Shown here one piece after another: positions 1 to 11,822 of a DNA stretch of 64,000 bases (position 1 is its first letter; each line of letters begins with the position of its first letter). Source of the DNA: Stercorarius parasiticus (taxonomy: Eukaryota; Chordata; Aves; Charadriiformes; Stercorariidae); NCBI GenBank assembly GCA_013396915.1, contig VWZL01002002.1:248001-312000 (forward strand), in the 5' to 3' direction. A program made the position numbers and the translations under genes. Under the pieces are notes generated by a model. The model saw nothing but the letters and a program-made list of their open reading frames with translations. It was not told the DNA's origin and ran no database searches.

Positions 1-1314
1 TAAGCCTGACAACTCTATTTTTTCCCCCTTTTAAGTGGTCAACCTCTGAAACATAGCAAAGGGAAGAAAAAGGGAAAGAGGCATTATGTGTTGAGGAAAA
101 AGAAACCCAAAGAACTCCAGAATTCTTGACCCATTCTTCAAATTAACCACTAAAAAAAATAAAAGACATTTTTCTCAATGTTCAAGAGAAGAAACTATCC
201 ACAAGTCCATTCCCTTTGAAGACAACATTCATTAATATGTAGCTACTATCATTCATCTCCTATTATTTTCAGTGAATGTTTTCTTCTGTGCTTTGCCCTT
301 TCTCTCTCTCCCTTCTACCTTTCTGCTTTCTTATTTAAATCTCCTTTTCTGTGGTACATTCTTCATGTCTCTCATCCTTTACTTTTCATAATTGTCCTTC
401 TCAGGCAAGTGAAAAACTTAGGGTTTGTGTTTCTAGTCCTTCATCAGGCAAAGTACAAATCCTTTGTGACCTTTCCATGCAGACCATTTATTAGCTCTTT
501 GGTTCTGTTTTTTCAGATGTGTGAGATAGACTTCACTGCTATTGCTTCACCATAAAGGTAGAAAGTTGCTAATGAAATGCAAAACTAGGAAGATCAATCT
601 AAGATTGACTTTGCAATTGACAACTCAAAAATAGTTTTCCCCTGGATCTTTTCAATTTCCTACCTTGTTTCCCTTAATGGTGCCTGTCTTTTCCCAGGTT
701 TGTATATACCTTCCCTTCTGAACCTGTGAGGAAAGGTGTCTGTAACTCTATTGCTTGCATCACTCATTTTCCTAACTTTTTTCCTATTCTCTTTATGATG
801 AAAGAAGACTTGGCAGACTGAAGGACCAACAGTCCAACTCTTTTCGTGTTTCTCATAAATCAAATTCATTGTCTTATCTCTGCTCACCTCCTCACTCATT
901 TACCAATCTTTCATGTATTTAACAGTCTTCCTAGTCCACTGATTATACTGTTAGCCCAGCAAAGAAGAGGGCTTCAGTATTAGAGTGTTCGCTTCATTTG
1001 ATCACTGAGAATTACACTATAGTGATGCTCTAATTACAGAGCTGTCGCGCTGTGTTAAACCATTTCTATATGTGCTGTCAACTGTTTACACTGTTCTGCA
1101 TGCCCCAGACTTCACATTTCCAAATACATTACAGTGACAGCTGACAACAACATTGACAAACATAATGTACAGTGCATGGTTGTGGAAAAGAAGTGGAAGG
1201 ACTTTGAAGAAGGGCTTGGAATGTGAGAGTAATCCAATATTACCACAAAAGGTTTTAATCAATGTCTATTTTTCTATAAACATGTTCATTCCTATTTTCT
1301 GTGTTTTTCCACAG
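1..1314 (+). other. RALYL: RALYL intron (3' part), upstream of first visible exon
   Basis: This AT-rich stretch has no convincing coding exon or repeat. It ends in a good 3' splice site: a pyrimidine-rich run followed by CCACAG at 1309-1314. The next exon starts with the third base of a codon, so this is the end of an intron whose donor lies to the left of the window. The RRM exons of RALYL are expected further upstream and are not seen here. The short open frames in it look like chance. Confidence 0.8.
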
Positions 1315-1362
1315 TGGTTATGTCTTTGATTATGATTACTACAGAGATGATTTCTACAATCG
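1315..1362 (+). CDS. RALYL: RALYL internal coding exon (YVFDYDYYRDDFYN)
   Basis: This 48-bp exon lies between a CCACAG acceptor and a GTATGT donor. It carries the last base of one codon, 15 full codons reading GYVFDYDYYRDDFYN, and the first two bases of an Arg codon. The Tyr/Asp-rich peptide is the segment that follows the RRM in RALY and RALYL; hnRNP C has a related but different version. The split Arg codon (CG+G) is completed by the exon at 5162, which continues with the RALYL sequence. RALYL is a nuclear RNA-binding protein of the hnRNP C/RALY family. It is assigned to RALYL rather than RALY from the downstream exons. Confidence 0.95.
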
Positions 1363-4300
1363 GTATGTGTGGTTATATTTTTTGTACATGCTACATCATT
1401 TCTACTGTTTGTTTGTAATGTAATCACATCATTCGGTTAGACAGGTCTGCTAAGATTTTTACATATTATTCATTTCATTATTTCTATTGTGTATCAGAAG
1501 AAGACTATTTGAATATATCACAAGCAGAGAAGATTACCACCGCCAAATGTATGCTCATTCAACAGCTCTTTTGGTCTTATCCTTCTCTAAGAGCTTTTGG
1601 GCCATTTTCTGTGCTGAACTGTTTAATGGTAGTTTAATTCCTCAGTGTTTCTTCCAACAGAGTTCTTTCAGGTTTACTTTCACTGGAACATATAGCAGCT
1701 GTAAAATTCTTCAGTGTGACACTCATGCCTTTGTCTTTTCATCCGTGTGTATGAAAAGATATAGAATGTCTATTGAAAAATTTGTCTTCCAAGAACATTT
1801 AGAAGTCTAGAAGGACCTTGAGGGAAGCAAAACCACAAGTTAAACAGCATGTGTGCTTCTATAGGAGGAAAAGAAGCATGGATATCTGAGCAACTGGAGA
1901 TTTGTGCCTTGAGTACGTACACGCAGCCTCACGTAGCACTATGGGAATTTATTCATTCAGATGCAGCAGAGCCACCACAACACAGGGTTAACATGGATGA
2001 CCATGGATAACCAGTTCCAATGGTGATCCAGCAGTGTTGTGTCTCTGCATCACAACAGCCCGGTTTAACATAGGCCAAGTGAGTCAGAGGGGAACAAATC
2101 ATTGCTCCACCAACCTCTTATAATCTGAGATTTCTTTTATGTAAAGCAATGGACAATAGCAAAGGAGAGTTTGCACCCTGCAGTTAAATTGTTGTGTGCT
2201 ATGTACCTTTCTGCTACACTGTAGGAAAAATGTAGAAACAATGGGTTTTGGTTTTGTTTTTTCCTGGGCTTGATTCAATTCGAGCCACTAGTTTTGGTTT
2301 TGCATGTAAATGACCATGCTCACTTTGGACAGAGCTAAAAATACTAAGCTATAAACATAAGGAGTAAAAGCCATTAATGCAGTTTAATCCTGCTCACTCC
2401 AGCCTTGATAGTAGGAGCAGATCATGTCCTGTAAAAAGTTAACTTCCACGGGCTTGTGTTTACTTTCCCCAAGGTTACTGCTCCAAATTTCATCAGCAGA
2501 TTTGTATGTTTTTAAAGAGAGTACTGTTTCTGATCTATGCCACCTGAATACTAAAGTTATGTGTCTTTAGTTTTTTCCCTAATTCTGTATATTATGAGTC
2601 GCACAAATGAGCAACTATAATGGTTGCATTTCCACAATACTTATGGTAGTTAAAGGTTGTTTCTGTGGAACTAGCTGTCTATCTTGGTGATTGTCTTATT
2701 ATGGAAAACCGCTGACAGTGAAATGAGTCCATAAATCTATTCAATAGCATAATTTTCTGATTTAGAAATCTTTCAGGATTAAGATAGCCCAACTTTTATG
2801 GTAGAAAACCCATGAGTTTGCCCTCACAAGGCTGGACATGTTGATCTGTTGACAATAAAAACCTTAAGAGATTAAAGCGTCTTTGTTAGATCAAAGTTAA
2901 TGGAAGTGGAAGATGAAAAGCTCTATATGGTAGGCATGGAAAAGAAAATCCCATGGAGAGTTTGATGCACTATCAACATGCCTATAGGAAATACAAATTA
3001 AGAAATATAGTCATGATTCTTTGAATTTCTGAACTTCTGAACTTTCTGAATTTCTGTGTCATATCCCAAACCATAGGTCTTGTTTTCTAATATTCATTAA
3101 TTTTCCAACCCCCCTGAATGGAGAATACACCTATCTTATCTTGACTAAAGCAGTGGTAGGGACAGAAAAGGGCAGCAAAAATGGTTAGTGCTGGAAAATA
3201 AAATCTGTATGAAGACAGATTGACAAGATCAGGACTGAACAATTTAGAAGGGCAAAAAAAAGGGGGGGAAAAAGGCACTATTATATGCACAGTAGTGAGT
3301 ATTTGGACAAAGAATTGCTTTAGAACTGAGCATTTCCATTTATAATTTCTCATATTACAAGCACAAGGAAAATAGGCAGGGTACTTCAAAGCTGATGAAA
3401 GGAAGCATTTTTTTAAAGAAAGCATATCATTGAAATATGTAGAACTTGGTGCAACAAAATACCAAGCCCACAAGCTTTGCATAATTTCAAAAATAAAAGT
3501 AAGAATAGCAATATTAGATACCACTGCTTTTATATATTTCAAAAAAGGAAGTCTAGTTTTGCATTTCACTACATTATCTAAACATGAACTATTGGAAGCT
3601 AGAAAAAAATCACCTTTGGAGGAATAATTGCATAATGACCTTTTGCATTATAGCTTACAGTTCTTATGACACATTTTTTTCTAGTAACATCAAATGGGAG
3701 ATTGTGACCAACCTGCAGATCATCCAATATGATAAATGATGAGTGACAACAAACAATAATACTTCTGTTAAAAGCTTCAAAAATGTCTTAGTGTTCAGTC
3801 TCATACACAAATGTTTAGTTATGCTCACAATGTCTAGAAACTGCTTATTCAGTAAGAATAGCTAAGGCCATGGAGTTCAAGTTCAGTGGGGATGACAGCA
3901 TCTCTGTGACACATTCGCAGGCAGCTATGGAAGAGGAGGGATCTGGTTATATTGTCTGTAGGAATATGGTACAGACAACAGTAAGGATCCTGAGATTTAA
4001 GCATTAGTCATTTACTTGCCAGAAAATGGGCTAGAAGAATTAAGTTTGATTCTGCTTCCCGTTCAGCATGCTGTTAGACATTGTGGTGAGTGAATTACTG
4101 TTTCTTGTGTGTCAGTTTTCAAATGCGTATCTATCTGCCCAGATGGGTGACTATAGTCAGAATTGTGGAAATTAAACACGCAGTTATAAATTTCCATAAT
4201 TACTAGTTGCAAGTATCATTTGAAAGAAACTTGAGAATATTTTGTAAGAATATTGCTTGTCTCTCTGCTTCAGTCTCTGAACTGGTAATCTTCATTTGCT

Positions 4301-5161
4301 GAACTTTTCCTGACCTGTCATTTTCAGAGCCCATAGCTTTTATATTCTAAATATATCTGTAGCTTTGATTACCTTTTCTACTGCCTTTGTTTTCTTCCAC
4401 GTGGGTTAGTTAGCTGCTGTTGATAACTGTGTTTTTAGGATTGGGGTATTCTATTTGGTAACACTAGTTCATTTTGGTTATAGAGTATCTTCTATTGTCT
4501 GTATTGGTAATTCTCCGAATATCTACTTGCTACTGTGGCTTGAACAAGACTTTTTTTATTAAGCATGCTTGAGTATTTTACTAATTCTACATCAATTCAT
4601 TCTTCAATAATGAGAACATATGCTGGGACCTCTTTCCTATGCATTGAGAAGGACATAAATGTCCCTCACTGTAAAGACTCTTGCTATTTTACAAACTGCA
4701 GGATATTGCTTTATGGTGATGGTTGGCTTCAGAAAAGTTCATTTCTTTTTCTGTCTTTAAGGACAGCAGATAGAAAACTAGAATTTAAGCCATGCATGTA
4801 ATAAAGGAGCTGAAATGTCACCACCACAAAATGTACTGCTGTTAGTTGCGTGCAATGAAATGATGTGGACCTGTGGAAAGCGGGTTATGGATTTTCCATA
4901 CTGCAAATAACAGAGTCCCATAACACATCCCTCATTAAAATTCCACAAAAAATCTGAGCTATGCACTGGTCTGTGACTGAAATCTGAATATGGCACTTAA
5001 TGTGCATAGGTCCTTGAAATCTAATTTGACTGTGATATAAAGTGATTATGGTTTCAAAGGGTAATTTTCTCAAAGATAACATGAAACTGTAGTTGACAGG
5101 GCTTCCATGACATGAAATCACAGAAGGTTTTATGGAGTCCAGCTGACTTAATCTTTTTTAG
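1363..5161 (+). other. RALYL: RALYL intron, 3.8 kb
   Basis: The intron has donor GTATGT at 1363 and acceptor TTTTTTAG at 5154-5161. It is AT-rich and nothing in it is recognisable as a gene or a clear mobile element. Open frames such as those at 1487-1810 and 3087-3569 have no domain signature and low-complexity composition, so they are not called. Confidence 0.85.
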
Positions 5162-5325
5162 GTTGTTTGATTACCACGGCCGTGTCCCCCCACCACCCCG
5201 TGCAGTGATTCCACTGAAGCGTCCTCGTGTGGCTGTGACAACAACTCGCAGAGGCAAAGGGGTTTTCTCCATGAAAGGAGCATCACGATCCACCTCAAGT
5301 GGGGCTTCTTCCTCAGGATCCAAAT
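5162..5325 (+). CDS. RALYL: RALYL internal coding exon (proline/basic linker with NLS-like motif)
   Basis: This 164-bp exon has acceptor TTTTTTAG and donor GTGAGT at 5326. It completes Arg, then encodes 54 residues from [15 protein letters not shown] to SSSGSK, then the first base of a Leu codon. The order is a proline run (PPPP), a basic patch (PLKRPRV) that resembles a nuclear localisation signal, a second basic patch (TTTRRGKG), and a Ser/Thr/Gly-rich spacer. In hnRNP C the equivalent basic region before the zipper contributes to RNA binding; the same role here is inferred. Frame and phase agree with both neighbouring exons. Confidence 0.96.
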
Positions 5326-5695
5326 GTGAGTTGCTCGTATCAGTTGGATATTATTAAAACAATGATCCTAGTAATTTCTGCAAGCAGACAGCTTCAACTA
5401 TATAGCTCTGTTGCAGTTATTTCCTACCCTCAGCCTTTAGCTTGAAAAACTGCTTTGATTACCAAAGCTGCCATGCTTTTCCTGCAAGTCAAAGATGTAA
5501 CTTTTTAAGGAAATCCCTTCAACAACATTTGACCTACTCCCTTGACCTCAGAAGAAGCCTGTTTAAAATGACCTATCATCCTGACTGCTTATACACCATG
5601 AGGTCTTGTGAAGAGCTGATAATAAAGCAAAGCTAGTAATCTTTTTATAGACAGAGGCACACTGATTTCTGTTGAGACTTGAGGGTTGTATGTGA

Positions 5696-5696
5696 N
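5696..5696. other. Ambiguous base (N) in assembly
   Basis: A single N interrupts otherwise ordinary intron sequence. Unlike the N at 7541, the flanks do not repeat each other, so this looks like an unresolved base or a minimal gap. Confidence 0.95.
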
Positions 5697-7027
5697 GGTT
5701 TTCTTGCCAGACCCTTTGAGGGTACAAAGAGGCAAAGTGTCTTTGCCTGTTCTAAAGGGAGTCCAAAACAGGACTGGCAACTTGGGGTTATTCAACCCTT
5801 CTTTAGAGTTGGCCTTAGAAGAGCTGATGAACAATACACATTCTCTCCTCCATGTTCACCAAGCTCCCCACCCCATAATATGTCCTGGGAACTTCATCTT
5901 CCTCTTCGTGCATCTTTCAGCACCCACCTGTCTTCCCCTGCCCCTTATGTGGAGTGATACTGTCCTTGGAAGCGTCACTGGAAGAGGAAGAGAAAGATCA
6001 GGTAGGGATCAGATATTAGAAAGAATGAAGGGACTTCAAAAAGACACTTGCAGTACCAGACTGGCCAACAAAGCATCATGCTGTCTTACACACAGCTGTG
6101 AAATAAGTGAATCCACCAACAGTACACTTTACTGCAAGAGGGGTTAATTACGGCATCAACATGAGCCAATTATATACTCTGCTTGAATAATATATCTAAG
6201 TCTCACACACTAGTATCTAACAAAGAGATGTACTTCTAGTGAGCCCACTGGGATCCTATTGTATGAATTGATGGTATCAGAGACCTTGAAAGAAAACATG
6301 TAATAAACATGCATGTGACTGAAAGAATGGAAATGTGATAAACAAAGCTAAAGATAATGTTGTACACTGAGGAACAAGGACCTCAAGCCATTCCTTGGAA
6401 AGGATGAAGTCTGAGAAAGAGAGGGTCTGTCAGCTGTACAGCTCAAGATCTTCACTTTAGTAGACTTAGAATTTAAATTCCTTCGTTAGTCTTTTCCAGA
6501 CCTTGAGTCTTTGGGTTTTCACACAGTAAATCAAAGCTTTAGTAAGTATATGCACTTACAGACTCATTCATTAGATCTCCTTTGCTCCTCCTTTACTGTT
6601 GTCTTATCCATACGAAAAGTTAGCAATATCAGTGCATTCAATTCACTAATTGTCCTAAAGCGTGGCATAATAAGAACGGACTTCTTGGACTCACTTGCCC
6701 TTGAGAAGATGAATTAATTGCAGATAAGTTTATTTGTATATATTTATTTTTCTCATTGTCCCAAACAAGAATAACTCAAAAATTCTTCTAGAGAGCTGAG
6801 GACCCTAGTATATCCCAATAGATGTCAAGGAAATCTCTCACCCAGAAATCTGGATTTTCATTGTAGTGAATGGGACAGAGCATATTACGTTAACATCTAG
6901 ATATCTGTTCCTCAGAATAATCAACAAATTTGCTTTATTATTTATTCTGCATTTCAGAAAATGTCTTATAATACCATGTCAGGACTTAAGTAATGCATAA
7001 CGTATGAGGATGAGAGGACCGGGTCTT

Positions 7028-8085
7028 TCCTCAGCAAATTTGCTGACAACACAAAACTGGGGGGAGTGGCTGACATACCAGAAGGGTGTGGTGCCATTCA
7101 GCAAGACCTGGACAGTCTGGAGAGTTGAGCAGAGAGGAACATAATGAAGTTCAACAAGGGCAAGTGTAGGGTCCTGCACCTAGAGAGGAATAAGCCCGTG
7201 CACCAATACAGGTTAGGAGTTGACCTGCTAGAAAGCAGCTCTGCAGAGAAGGACTTGGGAGTGGACCTGGGAGTCCTGGTGGACAAGTTGACCATGAGCC
7301 AGCGATGTCCCCTCATGGCCAAGAAGGCCAATGGTGCTTTAAAAAGAGCGTGGCCAGCAGGTTGAGGGAGGTTATCCCTCTGTTCTACTCTGCCCTGGTG
7401 AGACCATTTCTGGAGTACTGTGTCCAGTTCAGGGCTCCCCAGTTCAAGAAAGACAAGAAACTACTACTATTACAGTCCAACGGAGGGCTATGAAGATGAT
7501 CAGGAGACTGGAGCACCTCTCTTATGAGGAAAGGCTGAGANTCTGTTCTACTCTGCCCTGGTGAGACCATTTCTGGAGTACTGTGTCCAGTTCAGGGCTC
7601 CCCAGTTCAAGAAAGACAAGAAACGACTACTATTACAGTCCAACGGAGGGCTATGAAGATGATCAGGAGACTGGAGCACCTCTCTTATGAGGAAAGGCTG
7701 AGACACCTGAGTCTGTTTAGCCTGGAGAAGAGAAGACTGAGAAGGGATCTTATCAATGCATATAAATATCTAGAGGGCAGGTGTCAAGAGCATTGTGCCA
7801 GACTTTTTTCAGTGGTGCCCAGTGACAGGACAAGGGGCAATGGGCACAAGCTGGAACACAGGAAGTTCCATCTAAACATGAGGAGGAGCTTCTTTACTTG
7901 GAGGGTGACAGAGCACTGGAACAGGCTGCCCAGAGATGTTGTGGAGTCTCCTTCTCTAGAGATATCCAAAACCTACCTGGACGCATTCCTGTCCAGCCTG
8001 CTCTGGGTGAACCTGCTCTGGCAAGGGGGTTGGACTAGACGATTTGTAGAGGCTCCTTCCAACCCCTACCATTCTGTGATTCTGT
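7028..8085 (+). mobile_element. CR1 LINE, 5'-truncated copy, sense to RALYL
   Basis: This is a degraded CR1 non-LTR retrotransposon holding the C-terminal part of the reverse transcriptase ORF and the short 3' tail. It opens with bases matching the SKFADDTKLGG region just after the RT active site. It then reads [77 protein letters not shown] and [15 protein letters not shown], all typical CR1 segments. It ends in CCTTCCAACCCCTACC and an ATTCTGTG-type tail repeat. Frameshifts and stops show that it is dead. The real length is about 160 bp less than it appears because of the duplication at 7379-7703. The exact 5' boundary is uncertain by a few bases. Confidence 0.93.
7379..7703 (+). repeat. 162-bp tandem duplication inside CR1, split by one N
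   Basis: Bases 7379-7540 and 7542-7703 are two 162-bp copies with one substitution that I can see (AAACTACTAC versus AAACGACTAC). They are separated by a single N at 7541. The CR1 order before and after is normal if one copy is removed: copy one ends at AGGCTGAGA, and the continuation CACCTGAGTCTG occurs only after copy two. The pattern fits two contig ends that overlap but were joined end to end, rather than a biological duplication. Confidence 0.93.
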
Positions 8086-10504
8086 TTAGATTATAGGATA
8101 CAACCCTAGGCCGAGTACCCATAGCCACTTGCTATATGACCTTCAAAATACTGTTTGCGTAACATGGCAAACATTGCAGAACCTGTAAATTATTTAATGG
8201 AAGTGCAATCAGGAGTATAGGGATCCTAACAGACAGTGCTATGCCCTGGTGAAAGTATCCTTCAATGTATTTAGGTGTGCTGTGAATTCTAAAAATGTCA
8301 GTTTTAGAGCTCCAGATGACAAGGTCATCTTTGTATCCAGCCCTTTAACACTGAAGGGAACAGCTGCAAGATGCATCACTAAAAATGCGGGCTGATGTTT
8401 TGACCCCTTTTGGGTTTCCACCCTTAGTTCTTTACAGTGGCAATTGGAGCATAACCACAGAGGTTATTTTATCGTGCCGGAATAAATTGCAGAAAATATT
8501 CTTTCTGCATGCAGCACATCTTTAAAAGGAGTCAGACACACAGTATACAGACTTTCATGCTTGATTTCCCCATAGAATTACTTCCCTTTTTGTCAAGTCC
8601 AACCAACCCATCATACAGGTAGAAACATGATTTTGTTGACTTGGACAGGAATGTAATCAGCTTATTGTAAGACATTTATCAGAGAAATAACCGAGCCATT
8701 CCCTTAGGGGCTTCAAGTTGGAAAGTAGGGAATGTGGGTTTTTCAGCTTCTTTTGCCATTTTCTTGGAAAAGTTGGTTATATTGAATTGTGGCATGAAGC
8801 AATTTAGTATTTTGTTGCCCCTTACTCTACACAGCTAATCTGAACCCCTTGAACTAATGCACTGTTAATTCTAATTCTAATTTATTGCTAGTTAAATAAA
8901 GGACTTCTTCAATAAGGAGAAACATAGTTTGTGGAAAGGAAGGTATTTTGGGGTTTAATGAAATTCAAGGCTGTAAAACAGCTTGATCACAAGTTCAGAA
9001 TTAACTATGTCGAAATGGTATTTCCTGTGCTTGAAAGATTTCACCCCCAAATAGCAAAACTCCCATGAGGTCACATCCCCTAATAGACTTTTCAGATTTA
9101 AGTAGAAATCTCATAGGCATAACGGTTCTCATAGCTGGTCTCCACACTCAGACTGGATCCAGAAGATGAACCCATACAGATAGTATTAAAGGTCGAAACA
9201 CAGGAGACCCTTCAGTGAAATTACCAGGATTAGAAGGACTCAATTCTGAAAACCAGCAATCCAAAGGCAGAATTTTGTTGTGGCACACAGCAAAGATGTT
9301 ATAAAAGCATAATACCGAGAATGCCTTGCTCGTTGATGAGTACATCTGCAAAAATAACGTCTGCCAGGGCAGTAAATTCTTGTTTTACCAAAAAGTGGCA
9401 ATATGTATTCTAAGTTTGCTTCCAAAACACAAAACAAGTTAGAAGGATTTGATTTCTTTCCTGAATCTATAATTTTTCAAGGATGGCTTGAAAATATTTT
9501 ATTTTCTTTCTAACTCCAAAGACTAGGGGAAAAAAAAAAATCAACGTTTCTACCTTACCAGAAGTAACTCATAAAATGAAATGTGTTTGTGTGGAAACTA
9601 CACAAAGTAGTTCTTCATGTTAATGGTGTGAAGTAGCAGATGCAGACTGCTATTTAGAACTTGGGAAAACTCACTTTTTCTGACAACACAGAAACTGAAG
9701 CTCTTGGAGTGTGCACTTTCATTTTACACATCTGAAAACAGGAGGAAAACACTAATCAAATTTTTTATACCCTGTGTGCTTGAGATTAAGGAGTAGGCAC
9801 TTAAGGTGTCACAATATGTACTGGATTATGCCTTTAAATTAATTCGTTTTGACTCATATAGTTTATATTTAGCTTCCTCAGTTAACCCATTTTTCAGTGA
9901 AATCTAAAGTAATACAATATGATAAAATACTTTATATTAAACATGAAAGTCTTAGATAAAAAATACATGACATTTCTTTCCAAAGAAATCTGAATCATAC
10001 TTTGTGGATGAATCAATTTGTAGTTATGGCAAAAAATGTTTCACAAATACAGCTGTAATTCAACTGTAACACTTTCATTTCTAAAAATGTGATGGACCTC
10101 AATTTTAAATCTCTTGTTTTGAGCTGGGTGCAGTTTGTCTCTTTCGGTGCTAGATGCTTCAATGAAAGACACATTCTGAATGGCCCTTGTATTCCTGGCG
10201 GAGGGCGGGAAAGGGTCACCGAATCTGATTCCTTACTGTTCCAAGTAGCCCCATCATCTAATCCTTTAAGCTCCATCTTAAAGCTAGTTAAGGTTTGGGT
10301 TTTGTCTGTCTCTGTTTCTTCTAATTTCCAGCTTAAATTTGTTTCTTATTTGTTTATATCCATTTGTTGTGCCAACGCTGTCTTAGCTTAAAAGTTTTAT
10401 TTCCTTTTACCTTCTTTTGTCTCAGGCAAAGAAAAACTCTTCTGTCACACTACAGGCTTTCCATTCTTATGGTCATCTTCAGGGCCTTCTCCCAAAATAC
10501 CTGC

Positions 10505-11005
10505 TAGAATTCGGTGGTTCAACCTGTACATGTTATTCCAGGTGAACTCTCACCAGGTCCTTGGACAATGGCATTGTACTTCCCCATTTTTAGCAATACA
10601 TTATTTGACACATCCTGGCACTGCATTTTCTTTCTCATGGCTGTTGTCAACCTGAGATTACACACCATGGATAATGCTGTCACTGTCTTTTTCCTCTGAT
10701 GAGTTGCCATGTTAACAGTAGGAGCTCTGCTGTTAGTCAATCAAGTGCAGGATTTTTTTCAGTGCAATTACATTTCATCTTTTTTATAATGTAGTTTTCC
10801 TTAATATCACCTGACTGCCCCTTCCATTCTGATTCACTCTGAATAGATGATACCTTTTGATTTCATGACATCAGCAAATTTTACCTGTTTATTCACATTT
10901 TGCATCAAAGTTGATGAAGATATTTAGCCATTTTGGTGCCAGCCCTTGAGGAATTTCATTAGTAATTTCGCTTTCAAAACATGCATTTCTGTCACCTGCT
11001 GGCCT
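10505..11005 (-). mobile_element. Ancient CR1/L3-like LINE relic (reverse transcriptase part)
   Basis: Read on the minus strand this very diverged stretch retains the order of the CR1-type RT core and downstream region. The complement of 10872-10886 (ATCAGCAAATTTTAC) corresponds to the K-F-A-D active-site strand, and the complement of the bases around 10910-10930 resembles the preceding N-I-F-I-N-D-L segment. The plus-strand text near 10540-10600 (CCAGGTGAACTCTCACCAGG and following) matches the pattern of the downstream RT part. There is no open frame. The assignment rests on recalled family patterns, the limits are approximate, and alignment to CR1/L3 consensus sequences would settle it. Confidence 0.6.
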
Positions 11006-11301
11006 TTGCTTATGTGCTAATAGGAACAAATAAAAGCAGTAAACTATTTTATTTTCCTATTCCATTACACAAAAGCAGATGAACAGATATTTTGGACAGA
11101 TGCAGCTCTCGTTTCATGTTTATCAACTGCTTTATTTCTTGCCTGAGATAATTTAAAAAAAAAAAAAAATCTGTGAAATTTTGAAGGAGAATTTATATAC
11201 TCAAAGCAGGACATCTGAAGTACAGCATTTACAGTCTTTACATTTTGACTTGTCATAACACTGTGCTTAAAAAAACTAAGGTTCTTCCCAAGATCTACAC
11301 T

Positions 11302-11822
11302 ATAGAATCACAGAATCACAGAATGGCTGAGGTTGGAAGGAACCTGTGGAGCTCATCTGGTCCAACTGCCCTGCTCAAGCAGGGTCACCTACAGCAGGCT
11401 TCCCAGGGCTTTGTCCAGACGGTTTTTGAATATCTCCAAAGATGGAGACTCCACAGCCTCTCTGGACTGCCTGTGCAAGTGTTTGACCTCCCTCATAGGA
11501 AAAAAAAAAAATCTTTTTCTTATGTTTAGATGGAATTTTTAGATGGAATTTCCTGCGCTTTAATTCATGCCAATGGTCTTTGACATGTTAGTGGGCGCTA
11601 CTGAGAAGAGTCTGTCTTTGTTTTCTTCATTCCCTCTTGTGCCAGGGAGCCCAGAACGGGACACAGTACTCCAGATGTGGCCTCACTAGTGCTGAGGAGA
11701 GGGGAAAGACCATCTCCCTTAAATTGCTGGCAAAACTCCTCCTAATGCAGGATGTTGATGGCCTTCTTTATCACAAGGGTGCATTGCTGGCTTATATTCT
11801 GCTAGATGTTCATCAGAACCCT
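11302..11822 (-). mobile_element. CR1 LINE 3' fragment, antisense to RALYL
   Basis: On the plus strand the copy begins with the inverted CR1 tail AGAATCACAGAATCACAGAA and GGTTGGAAGGAACCTGTGG. It continues with the complement of the CR1 RT C-terminus: the region of GACTCCACAGCCTCTCTGG, then GGGACACAGTACTCCAGATG, then the KKA-type segment near 11760. The body is shortened and frameshifted, with an adenine run at about 11500-11511, so it encodes nothing. It appears older than the copy at 31298. The left end is its 3' end; the right end is truncated. Confidence 0.9.

Noticed and set aside
1487..1810. 107-codon open frame in the first visible intron
   Set aside because: It has no recognisable domain, it lies between two confirmed RALYL exons, and its composition is that of AT-rich intron.
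3087..3569. 160-codon minus-strand open frame
   Set aside because: Its hydrophobic and aromatic content comes from T-rich sequence. There is no signal, domain or splice support.
7144..8096. Several open frames with RT-like peptides
   Set aside because: They are pieces of a dead CR1 copy broken by frameshifts and a split duplication, not host genes.
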